Origin: JAFDWI01 sp040255345
GTDB lineage: Bacteria; Actinomycetota; Acidimicrobiia; Acidimicrobiales; Iamiaceae
Assembly: GCA_040255345.1 (NCBI GenBank)
Contig: JBDZUV010000026.1
Span: forward strand, 1-28,962
Length of the DNA stretch: 28,962 bases
Direction of reading: 5' to 3'
Each line of letters starts with the position of its first letter. Positions within the stretch are counted from its first letter, which is position 1. Position numbers and translations under genes: made by a program. Of the stretch, positions 22,557 through 28,962 are shown piece after piece. The notes beneath the pieces were generated by a model. The model searched no databases and was not told the DNA's origin. It saw only the letters and a program-made list of their open reading frames with translations.

Positions 22557-22629
22557 CCGACCCGACGAACGACGGTGAGCGCCGGCTGCCACCGCAACAT
22601 CGCACCGACCCCCCGATGAAAGGATCACC

Positions 22630-22815
22630 ATGACCACTCCCACAGACGACACCGGGGGCCGCGCCCAGCAGGGCACCGACGACCTCATCGGTGGTGAAGA
22701 CCTCGGGCGTGCGAACAAGGCCGATCGGGCGTCCCGCCAGGCGAGCGACCGGATCGGCAGAGCCAAGGACTGGGTCGAGGACAAGATCGACGGCGTACGC
22801 GACCGCATCGGCTGA
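22630..22815 (+). CDS. Small CsbD-like hydrophilic protein (61 aa)
   Basis: 61 residues, very rich in D, R, K, G and A with no hydrophobic core; the second half (ANKADRASRQASDRIGRAKDWVEDKIDGVRDRIG) is a highly charged amphipathic helix. The composition recalls general-stress CsbD proteins, though the match is loose. AAAGGA lies 6 nt before ATG. It probably shares a transcript with the mini membrane protein and is controlled by the divergent LuxR-type regulator. Confidence 0.6.
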   Translation: MTTPTDDTGGRAQQGTDDLIGGEDLGRANKADRASRQASDRIGRAKDWVEDKIDGVRDRIG

Positions 22816-22901
22816 CTCGCACCCGACCAGGACCGGGGTCGGTCGGATGCCCGCCGACCGGCCCCGTCAGATCTCCGTGCAGGCGGCCCGTCCGGAGCGC
22901 C

Positions 22902-24254
22902 TCAGCGAGCCGCCTGCACGGTGAGCATCACCTTCGGCGCGGCCTCCGCGTTCGGGCCGGCCCACAACAGTGCATGGTCGCCACCGACGGCGACGGGCGT
23001 GCTCAGGGCCATGCCCGCGGTCGCCTTGTGGGCCTCGACCTGCCAGGTCCGCCCGTTGTCGATCGACGTGAGCAGCCAGCCACCGTGATCGCCGCCACCC
23101 GAACAGTTCCACGCCGCGACCAACAGCCCGTCGACGTTTGCGACATCGCTGACCGTCGAGGTGGCGTCGTAGCCGTCACAATGCACCGGGAGCCCGACCC
23201 GGTGCCACCGGGCGCCGTCGTCATCGGACCAGGCGAGGTGACCCAGATGGTGCTCGTTGTCGAAGAAGTCCCGGATCTGCGCGATGAGCACGTCACCCGC
23301 ACGAGTCTGCACCTGCAGTGACGAACTCTCGGGTGTGGAGCCCTCGCTGTCGGACGCGGCCGGTGCGTGACCGAGTTGCGTCCAGCGTGCACCGTCGTCG
23401 GAGCTCGCCCACGTGGTGCTGCCGACGGTCGCGTACACCGTTTCGCCGACGATGACCGGCACTCCGTGGGCATCGTCGTGGTCGCCCTGCGGAATCGTCA
23501 CGGCATGCCACGTACGACCCTGGTCCGTCGAGCGCATCGTGACCGTCGGCGCCGTGCCCGCGGCGCGGCCCCACCCTGGCGCGGTCGCGGCGAACAACGT
23601 CCCGGTCGGGGTGGCCACCACACTCGTCAGCAGCGGAAGCGTGGCCGCCAGGTCCGTCCGTGACCACGTTCTGCCGGCATCGGTGGACTCCCACCGCACC
23701 GCCCGGGCGGCTTCGAGCGAGGACGGCGCGGGTGGCCCGGCGGGCCTGACCATGCCGAACGCGATGAGACGATCGTCGACGGCGACCGCGGTCGACACCC
23801 CTCCCACATCGGCGCCGACGTCATCGCCCGTGCCACCGCCGGAGACGCCGTCGGAGACGCCGTCGGCATCGTGAAAGCGGTGACCGGCATCGTTCGACCA
23901 CCAGATGGCCGGTTGCTCCTCGGCGATCACGTTCGGTTCTCGCAGGACGAGCGACGTCGACCCGACCTGGACCAGATGGACGTCCATGCGGTCACCCGCC
24001 GCCAGGGCCGGCGTGGCGGAGGGCTGCCAGGTCTCGCCGTCGTCATCGCTCCAGGCGACGAGCTGGTCGCCCCACGCCCAGGTCTGGCCGATGACGGTGC
24101 CGCCCGAGGCCACGGCGGTCGCGAGCTTGGGTGCGCCCTCGACCGTGGTGACCGTGACGACCGGCGGACGCGCCTCCCGGCTGCCTGCGGTATCGGTCGG
24201 TCCGCCACATCCGACGAGGAGCGTCCCGGCCAGCAGCATCGCGAGTCCACGCAC
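22902..24254 (-). CDS. Asp-box (BNR) beta-propeller lipoprotein
   Basis: 450 residues from GTG 24254, preceded by GGAGGAG. The lipobox LLVGC puts the lipidated cysteine at residue 16. At least six Asp-boxes (SxDxGxxW) are visible in order: SDDDGETW, STDAGRTW, STDQGRTW, SSDDGARW, SDDDGARW and SIDNGRTW, plus a weaker SNDAGHRF. These repeats mark sialidase-type beta-propellers, but the catalytic residues of sialidases (FRIP arginine, nucleophilic Tyr) are not evident. It is more likely a surface-bound binding protein. The acidic stretch DADGVSDGVSGGGTGDDVGADVGG lies in the middle. Confidence 0.82.
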   Translation of the reverse strand: MRGLAMLLAGTLLVGCGGPTDTAGSREARPPVVTVTTVEGAPKLATAVASGGTVIGQTWAWGDQLVAWSDDDGETWQPSATPALAAGDRMDVHLVQVGSTSLVLREPNVIAEEQPAIWWSNDAGHRFHDADGVSDGVSGGGTGDDVGADVGGVSTAVAVDDRLIAFGMVRPAGPPAPSSLEAARAVRWESTDAGRTWSRTDLAATLPLLTSVVATPTGTLFAATAPGWGRAAGTAPTVTMRSTDQGRTWHAVTIPQGDHDDAHGVPVIVGETVYATVGSTTWASSDDGARWTQLGHAPAASDSEGSTPESSSLQVQTRAGDVLIAQIRDFFDNEHHLGHLAWSDDDGARWHRVGLPVHCDGYDATSTVSDVANVDGLLVAAWNCSGGGDHGGWLLTSIDNGRTWQVEAHKATAGMALSTPVAVGGDHALLWAGPNAEAAPKVMLTVQAAR

Positions 24255-24353
24255 GGGATCTCCTCCGAATAGGCGCTGCCGCCGATGCTACCGAGGTGGG
24301 CCGGCGTCTGTGCCGGACCGGTCGGCCCCGGAACTCTCGACGGTTCCAACGGG

Positions 24354-24370
24354 TACGGTTCGTGGCGATG
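24354..24370 (+). promoter_or_regulatory. Probable leaderless promoter of the coupled leader
   Basis: TACGGT (24354-24359) fits TANNNT and ends 8 nt before ATG 24368, the start of an 18-codon frame that leads into the oxidoreductase gene. Confidence 0.4.
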
Positions 24371-24424
24371 CGGGCCGTGAGATCGTCACCGAATCGTGGA
24401 GCGGCATCGGGCGGCGGACCGTGA
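24368..24424 (+). CDS. Possible 18-codon leader peptide coupled to the oxidoreductase
   Basis: ATG 24368 opens MRAVRSSPNRGAASGGGP and ends at TGA 24422-24424, which overlaps the GTG start (24421) of the next gene as GTGA. The oxidoreductase gene itself has no good Shine-Dalgarno, so ribosomes finishing the leader could restart there. The peptide has no recognised function. It is either a coupling device or chance. Confidence 0.4.
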   Translation: MRAVRSSPNRGAASGGGP

Positions 24425-25848
24425 GCGATCACACCGACGCCATCGTCGTCGGCTCCGGACCGAACGGCCTGTCGGCCGCGATCGAACTGGCCCGGGCAGG
24501 GCTGTCGGTCACGGTGTTCGAAGCAGCTTCGACGGTCGGCGGCGGCGCCCGGACCGCAGAACTCACGGTGCCGGGGGTGCGACACGACCTCTGCTCTGCG
24601 GTCCATCCGTTCGCGGTGGCGTCGCCGTTCTTCGCGTCCCTGCCGCTCGGCGACCACGGCCTGCAGTGGTGCCGGCCCGGGATCGACCTGGTCCATCCGC
24701 TCGACGGCGGCGACGCGGTGGCCATGTACCGGTCGTTGGACCGGACGGTCGCCCAGCTGGGCGCCGGCGACGGGGCGCGGTGGCGGCGGCGCTTCGGACC
24801 GCTCACCCGCAGAATCGACGACCTCGCGCCGGAGTGGCTCGGACCGCTCCTGCACGTGCCACGGCACCCGATCCTGCTGGCACGATTCGGTCTTTCGGCG
24901 CTCCAGCCGGCGACGTGGGTCGCCCGGTCGCTCGGTTCGCGACGCGGACAGGCCCTGTTCGCGGGCTCGGCCGCGCACGTGTTCCGTCCGCTCGACTCGG
25001 TCGCCAGCGCCGCGGTCGGCGTCGCCATGGTCGCGGTGGCGCACCGTCACGGTTGGCCGGTCGCCCGCGGGGGGTCCCAGGCGATCACCGACGCCCTGGT
25101 GTCGTATCTCGAGTCGCTGGGAGGTCGGGTCGTCACCGACCACCGGGTCACGGCGTTCGCCGAGGTCGCCGACGCCAGGGTGCGGATCTTCGACGTCGCC
25201 CCGAGCGCGCTGGCCGACCTCGCCGGTGACCGGTTGCCCGCACGGGTCCGGCGTGCCTACCGACGGTTCCGTCACGGGCCGGCCGCGTTCAAGATCGACC
25301 TGGCGGTTCGCAACGGGATCCCGTGGACGGCCCCTGCCGCCCATGAGGCCGGGACGTTGCACCTCGGCGGGACCCTGGAGCAGATCGCGGCGGCCGAGGC
25401 CGACGTGTGCTCGGGGCGCATGCCCGAGCGCCCGTTCACGCTGGTCGGCCAGCAGTACCTCGCCGACCCGTCCCGGTCGGCGGGCGACATCCATCCGGTC
25501 TGGGCCTACGCGCACGTGCCCCACGGCTACGACGGCGACGCCACCGAGACGATCCTCGCCCAGCTCGAACGATTCGCTCCCGGCGTCCGGGACCGGATCG
25601 TCGCCACAGTGTCGCATGGTCCCGTGGCGCTCGCCGAGATGAACCCCAACTACCTCGGTGGCGACATCGGCACCGGCGCGAACGATCTCCGCCAGCTCGT
25701 CTTCCGTCCACGGGCGGCCCTCGACCCGTACGCGACGGGGATCCCCGGCACGGCGCTGTGCTCGGCCGCGACGCCGCCGGGCGCGGGGGTGCACGGCATG
25801 AGTGGCCACCACGCCGCCCGTTCGGCCCTGCGCACGATGCACCGCTAG
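24421..25848 (+). CDS. Phytoene desaturase-like FAD-dependent oxidoreductase
   Basis: 475 residues from GTG 24421. TDAIVVGSGPNGLSAAIELARAGLSVTVFEAASTVGGGART (5-45) is the FAD-binding Rossmann loop with E34 at the ribose and the GG doublet following. GGSQAITDALVSYLESLGGRVVTDHRVT is the second conserved block of the CrtI/retinol saturase group. PGAGVHGMSGHHAARSAL is the C-terminal FAD-binding motif. Members desaturate or saturate carotenoids and retinoids, but many actinobacterial copies have unknown substrates. No carotenoid synthesis gene is near. The last 40 bp of the gene are duplicated directly downstream. Confidence 0.88.
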   Translation: MSDHTDAIVVGSGPNGLSAAIELARAGLSVTVFEAASTVGGGARTAELTVPGVRHDLCSAVHPFAVASPFFASLPLGDHGLQWCRPGIDLVHPLDGGDAVAMYRSLDRTVAQLGAGDGARWRRRFGPLTRRIDDLAPEWLGPLLHVPRHPILLARFGLSALQPATWVARSLGSRRGQALFAGSAAHVFRPLDSVASAAVGVAMVAVAHRHGWPVARGGSQAITDALVSYLESLGGRVVTDHRVTAFAEVADARVRIFDVAPSALADLAGDRLPARVRRAYRRFRHGPAAFKIDLAVRNGIPWTAPAAHEAGTLHLGGTLEQIAAAEADVCSGRMPERPFTLVGQQYLADPSRSAGDIHPVWAYAHVPHGYDGDATETILAQLERFAPGVRDRIVATVSHGPVALAEMNPNYLGGDIGTGANDLRQLVFRPRAALDPYATGIPGTALCSAATPPGAGVHGMSGHHAARSALRTMHR

Positions 25849-25924
25849 TCACGCCGCACGTTCGGCCCTGCGCACGATGCATCGCTGGTCACGATGCACC
25901 GCTGGTCACGATGCCCCGCTGGTG
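25811..25924 (+). repeat. Tandem duplication of the gene's 3' end with two shorter copies
   Basis: The 40-bp stretch 25811-25850, which includes the stop codon of the oxidoreductase, is repeated at 25851-25890 with three changes. One of them turns the TAG into TGG. The last 17 bp are then repeated twice more (25891-25907, 25908-25924). The pattern suggests slippage or unequal recombination at the gene end. Confidence 0.85.
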
Positions 25925-25983
25925 CTGTGGCCTGAGGTCACGCCCGCTCCGCGCTCGTCACCCGCCGGCGCGAGCCGATGAAC

Positions 25984-25997
25984 TAGAACGTGTTCTC
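25984..25997. promoter_or_regulatory. KstR/TetR-like operator
   Basis: TAGAACGTGTTCTC has perfect 5-bp arms AGAAC/GTTCT around GT. It matches seven of the eight fixed positions of the mycobacterial KstR motif TnnAACnnGTTnnA. It lies 37 nt before the GTG start of the DUF3556 gene, in the promoter position. Confidence 0.55.
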
Positions 25998-26034
25998 ACG
26001 GGGAGTCGTCCCGGGGATCGCGAAGGAGCAGCCC

Positions 26035-27723
26035 GTGGGGTTCATCGAACCGAATCTGCCGACCGTCGATCACGACGCGTGGTCGAAGCTCCCCCGCGAG
26101 CAGCGGACCGAGCCGATGGCCCGCCACTTCGCCGAGCACGGCTTCGGGTCTCCCGACATCGTGGTCCTCGGTTACGTCGTCAAGATGATGCTCTACGTGG
26201 CGGTCGCCTGGCTGTTCATCCTGTCGACCCCGGGCATCGACGGCTTCTTCGCCGTCGACCGGTGGTGGCGCGACGGGGTCGTCATCTACAAGATCGCGTT
26301 GTGGACGATGCTCTTCGAGGTGCTCGGCCTGGGGTGCGGCTTCGGACCGCTGAATCTGCGGTTCGTGCCGCCGATGGGATCGTTCCTCTACTGGTTGCGG
26401 CCCGGCACGATCCGCCTGGCCCCCTTCGACGGCAAGGTGCCCCTCACCGGCGGCGACACCCGCCGTGTCGTCGACGTGGTGCTGTACGCGGCCTACCTCG
26501 CCGCAATCGTCGTCGCACTGTGGGGGCCACTGGGTCGCGCCGAAGTGCTCGTCGTGCTCGTGCTGTTCGCGCTGGTGTCGCTGCGGGACCAGGTGATCTT
26601 CCTCGCCGCCCGCGGTGAGGTGTACGGCTCGTTCCTCGTGACGTTCCTGTTCGCCTCGGCCGACCTGCTCACCGGCGCGAAGGCGGTGCTGTTGATGATC
26701 TGGTGGGGTGCGGCGTTCTCGAAGGTCAACCTGCACTTCCCATCGGTGATGGCGGCGATGCAGTCGAACAATCCGTTCCTGCGTTTCGGTGGGATCCGCC
26801 GCAGGTTCCACCGACGCTTTCCCGACGATCTGCGCCCGAGTCGATTGGCGGGTGTGATCGCCCATTCGGCCACCGTCGTCGAGTTCGCCGTTCCCGCCGT
26901 CCTGTTCTTCTCGGGTGGCGGTTGGCTCACCCTGGTGGCCGCGCTGATCATGATCGGTTTCCACGCCGGGATCATCTCGAGCTTCCCGATGGGGGTGCCG
27001 CTCGAGTGGAACGTGTTCATGATCTTCGGGGTCGTCTTCGTCTACCTCGCCCACCCGGGCGTGCCCTGGGGGGCACTCGACCACCCGATCACGATCGTCG
27101 CGCTGTTCGGGGTGCTGGCGGCCCTGGTCCTCTACGGCAATCTCGCGCCGTCGAAGGTGTCGTTTCTCGTGGCGATGCGCTACTACGCGGGCAACTGGGC
27201 GACCACGATCTGGTGCTTCAGAGGCGACGCGCTCGACCGGTTGGACCGCGGCATCGTCAAGGCCACGATGCTGCCGCACCAGCAGCTCGAGAAGATCTAC
27301 GGCAGCCCCGAGGAGGCGATGATCCCGCTGCACATGGGCTATGCGTTCAGAGGATTCCACTCGCACGGGCCGGCGCTGTACTCACTCGTGCCCGAGGCGT
27401 GTGGCCCCGGCCACGAGGACTACCTGGTGCTCGACGGCGAGCTGTTGGCCGCGGTCGCGCTGGGCTGGAACTTCGGCGACGGCCACCTGCACGACGAGCG
27501 GCTCATCACCGCACTCCAACGCCGATGCGACTTTCAGCCCGGCGACGTCCGGGTCGTGATCCTCGAGTCCGAACCCTTGGGCAGGGGCACCCAGCACTAC
27601 CGCCTGGTCGACCCGGCCACCGGGCGGATCGGCAGCGGCCACGTGCGCGTGCGTGACCTGCTGGAGCGCCAACCCACCGCCACCGACGTGCCGCTGTACC
27701 GCGACCCCGTGCCGACGGGTTGA
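26035..27723 (+). CDS. DUF3556 multi-pass membrane protein
   Basis: 562 residues from GTG 26035, chosen because GGAG lies 6 nt upstream; GTG 25990 would fall inside the operator. The N-terminus GFIEPNLPTVDHDAW and FAEHGFGSPDIVVLGYVVKMMLYVAVAWLFI are typical of actinobacterial DUF3556 proteins. About eight to ten hydrophobic helices follow up to residue ~380. The C-terminal part (~385-562) is soluble: KVSFLVAMRYYAGNWATTIWCF, HMGYAFRGFHSHGPAL, and VLDGELLAAVALGWNFGDGHLHDERLI. The His-rich motifs recall enzymes acting at the membrane, but no activity is known to me. The KstR-like operator upstream suggests sterol- or lipid-linked control. Confidence 0.8.
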   Translation: MGFIEPNLPTVDHDAWSKLPREQRTEPMARHFAEHGFGSPDIVVLGYVVKMMLYVAVAWLFILSTPGIDGFFAVDRWWRDGVVIYKIALWTMLFEVLGLGCGFGPLNLRFVPPMGSFLYWLRPGTIRLAPFDGKVPLTGGDTRRVVDVVLYAAYLAAIVVALWGPLGRAEVLVVLVLFALVSLRDQVIFLAARGEVYGSFLVTFLFASADLLTGAKAVLLMIWWGAAFSKVNLHFPSVMAAMQSNNPFLRFGGIRRRFHRRFPDDLRPSRLAGVIAHSATVVEFAVPAVLFFSGGGWLTLVAALIMIGFHAGIISSFPMGVPLEWNVFMIFGVVFVYLAHPGVPWGALDHPITIVALFGVLAALVLYGNLAPSKVSFLVAMRYYAGNWATTIWCFRGDALDRLDRGIVKATMLPHQQLEKIYGSPEEAMIPLHMGYAFRGFHSHGPALYSLVPEACGPGHEDYLVLDGELLAAVALGWNFGDGHLHDERLITALQRRCDFQPGDVRVVILESEPLGRGTQHYRLVDPATGRIGSGHVRVRDLLERQPTATDVPLYRDPVPTG

Positions 27724-27747
27724 CGGCGACGGTCGGCCCGTTCGCGC

Positions 27748-27890
27748 CCGCGGCGAACTTCGGGACGGTTGCGGCGCCCACGCGTGAAGGTGTCCCGAAG
27801 TTCGTGTGAGGGGGCTGCTGCCGCGGCGAACTTCGGGACGGTTGCGGCGCCTACGCGTGAAGGTGTCCCGAAGTTCGTGCGAGGCGACTC
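27748..27890 (+). repeat. Two tandem 73-bp units each forming a 13-bp hairpin
   Basis: Each unit begins CCGCGGCGAACTTCGGGAC and closes with GTCCCGAAGTTCG. In unit one the 13-bp arms are at 27754-27766 and 27792-27804, perfect complements with a 25-nt loop; in unit two they are at 27827-27839 and 27865-27877. The loops are nearly identical. The arm is a close variant of the one at 2653-2700, 25 kb away. They lie between the DUF3556 and hydrolase genes and may act as terminators or as a dispersed REP-like element. Confidence 0.88.
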
Positions 27891-27963
27891 GTGCAGCGGC
27901 GACAGGGAGCGAGGCGGCTGCCCTGCAACGCGTGGTCCCTGGGGTCCGTGCTAGCAAGAGGCG

Positions 27964-28805
27964 ATGACTCTCGACCTGAAGCAACGGTTCGTGATCGACG
28001 GCGTCGAGGTGGCCTGGGACTCCTGGGGACCCCGAAACGGCACCCCGTTGGTACTGTGCCACGGCTTCACCGGCTCGTCGACGGACTTCGGTCTGCAGAT
28101 CCCACGACTCGCCACCGACCGTCGCGTGTTCGCCCTCGACCACCGGGGCCACGGCCTGTCGACCAATACCTGCGACGAGGCCGACTACGACCTCGACCGA
28201 CTCGCCGACGATCTCGCCGCCTGGCTGGATGCGGTCGCCGACGGTCCGGTCGATCTGCTCGGTCATTCGATGGGCGGCCGCATCGTTCTTCGAGTCACCC
28301 TCGACCGTCCCGAACTGGTCCGGTCGCTGGTGCTGATGGACACGAGCGCCGCACAGTTCTCGAGCGACCAGGCGACCAACGAGGCCATGGAGGGCTTCCT
28401 CGCGCGGTTCGATCCGACCAGAGGGCTTCCGTCGCTGGTCTACGAGGGGGCCGGGCCCGAACAGGACCTCATCGAAGCGACGGTCGCCGCGGACTTCCTC
28501 GCCGGACGGGCCGAGCGCAGTGCGATGACGGACCCGTGGGCGTTCCGGGCCCTGGGCCGCCAACTCATCGCCCCGACCTGGTGTCGCTCGCGCCCCGGCT
28601 GGGCGAGTTGGCGATGCCCGTCAGCGTGCTCGCCGGCTCCCTGGACCATCCACTGGCCGACCTCGCACCCGAGATGGCGGGAGCGATCCCGGGAGCGGAA
28701 CTCGTCGTCATCGACGGTGCGTACCATTCGCCCCAGCTCACGCACCCCGACCAGTGGCATGCGGCGATCCTCGCGCACCTCGCGCGTGCCGACGCCGCGG
28801 GGTGA
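27964..28805 (+). pseudogene. Alpha/beta hydrolase with a -1 frameshift
   Basis: From ATG 27964 the frame encodes MTLDLKQRFVIDGVEVAWDSWG, LVLCHGFTGSSTDFGLQIPRLA, VFALDHRGHGLST and the nucleophile elbow LGHSMGG (S102), through DPWAFRALGRQLI to about 28569. Similarity then jumps to another frame: PDLVSLAPRLGELAMPVSVLAGSLDHPLADLAPEMAGAIPGA, and GAYHSPQLTHP with the likely catalytic His, ending at TGA 28803-28805. Adding one C to the run CCCC at 28571-28574 restores a single ~280-residue hydrolase (epoxide hydrolase/haloalkane dehalogenase-like fold, substrate unknown). This is either a real frameshift or a homopolymer sequencing error. As given, the reading frame of the first part stays open to the window end. 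Confidence 0.8.
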
Positions 28806-28962
28806 TTCGCCGCCCGACCATCGGGCACGAGGACGGGGGCGTGAACCGGACGGCACCACCGACGACGACCCGACCGACCTGCGCCCGTACGTCCGGGCCG
28901 CCTCCTGGCCCTACGCTGCTGCTCTTCGTCGCCCGACGAGCTGCCCCCGGCGACCCCGGGTC
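28806..28962. other. Unassigned right edge
   Basis: A GTG at 28841 opens a frame to the window end with a Pro/Thr-rich, then hydrophobic, peptide. It is too short to judge and I recognise no family. Confidence 0.2.

Noticed and set aside
24043..25842. Long minus-strand open frame opposite the oxidoreductase
   Set aside because: High GC content opens the antisense frame; the peptide has no motif and the plus-strand gene has FAD motifs throughout.
25996..27366. Minus-strand open frame opposite the DUF3556 gene
   Set aside because: Charged, repetitive, motif-free peptide; shadow of the membrane protein gene.

Overview
The window is high-GC DNA of an actinobacterium. Members of Acidimicrobiia or a related lineage fit best, but this is inference only: the sequence carries no rRNA or other phylogenetic marker. 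Supporting features are strong G/C bias at third codon positions, many GTG starts, probable leaderless promoters (TANNNT followed 7-8 nt later by the start codon), and families common in actinobacteria: an F420-type Ddn nitroreductase, an SCO6745-like protein, DUF3556, a GPGG-type mini membrane protein and an ECF sigma/VOC pair. I see no tRNA, rRNA, CRISPR array, insertion sequence or phage gene.

Layout. 1-371: C-terminal end of an acyl-CoA dehydrogenase-like protein. 372-763: a gene-poor stretch with two 16-bp palindromes. 764-1935: ECF sigma factor and a VOC protein with an unusual N-terminal extension. 2087-2587: a PNPOx-family gene split by an in-frame TGA. 2620-2772: hairpin and 28-bp tandem repeats. 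2816-4246: ArsR regulator plus a double SRPBCC protein under a clear promoter/operator. 4266-9280: tag, an amidohydrolase, a TauD-like dioxygenase and a D-aminoacylase-like enzyme. 9568-9984: Ddn-like protein. 10048-11484: the most striking gene, an exported polyester hydrolase of the cutinase/PETase family with extra N-terminal domains. 11608-16587: thioesterase, APH-type kinase, SDR, SCO6745-like protein, a methyltransferase fragment and a ComB-like protein. 16634-18529: TMEM175-like channel, cupin lipoprotein and lysoplasmalogenase. 18738-20711: RibD/DHFR-like reductase and a TetR/enoyl-CoA hydratase pair. 20877-22815: PhnB-like protein, then an orphan LuxR-type regulator divergent from two tiny stress-type genes. 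22902-25848: Asp-box lipoprotein and a phytoene-desaturase-like oxidoreductase with a coupled leader peptide. 26035-27723: a DUF3556 membrane protein behind a KstR-like operator. 27748-27890: two tandem hairpin repeats. 27964-28805: a frameshifted alpha/beta hydrolase.

How the genes fit together. Most are single genes or two-gene units of lipid, ester and xenobiotic metabolism with local regulators (ArsR, TetR, LuxR, ECF sigma). There is no large operon. The PETase-like gene, the acyl-CoA and thioesterase genes and the KstR-like operator suggest a heterotroph using polyesters, lipids or sterol-like carbon. Two genes carry single-base lesions (in-frame TGA at 2354, lost C near 28571). A third locus is a decayed methyltransferase start. 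These may be true pseudogenes or sequencing errors.
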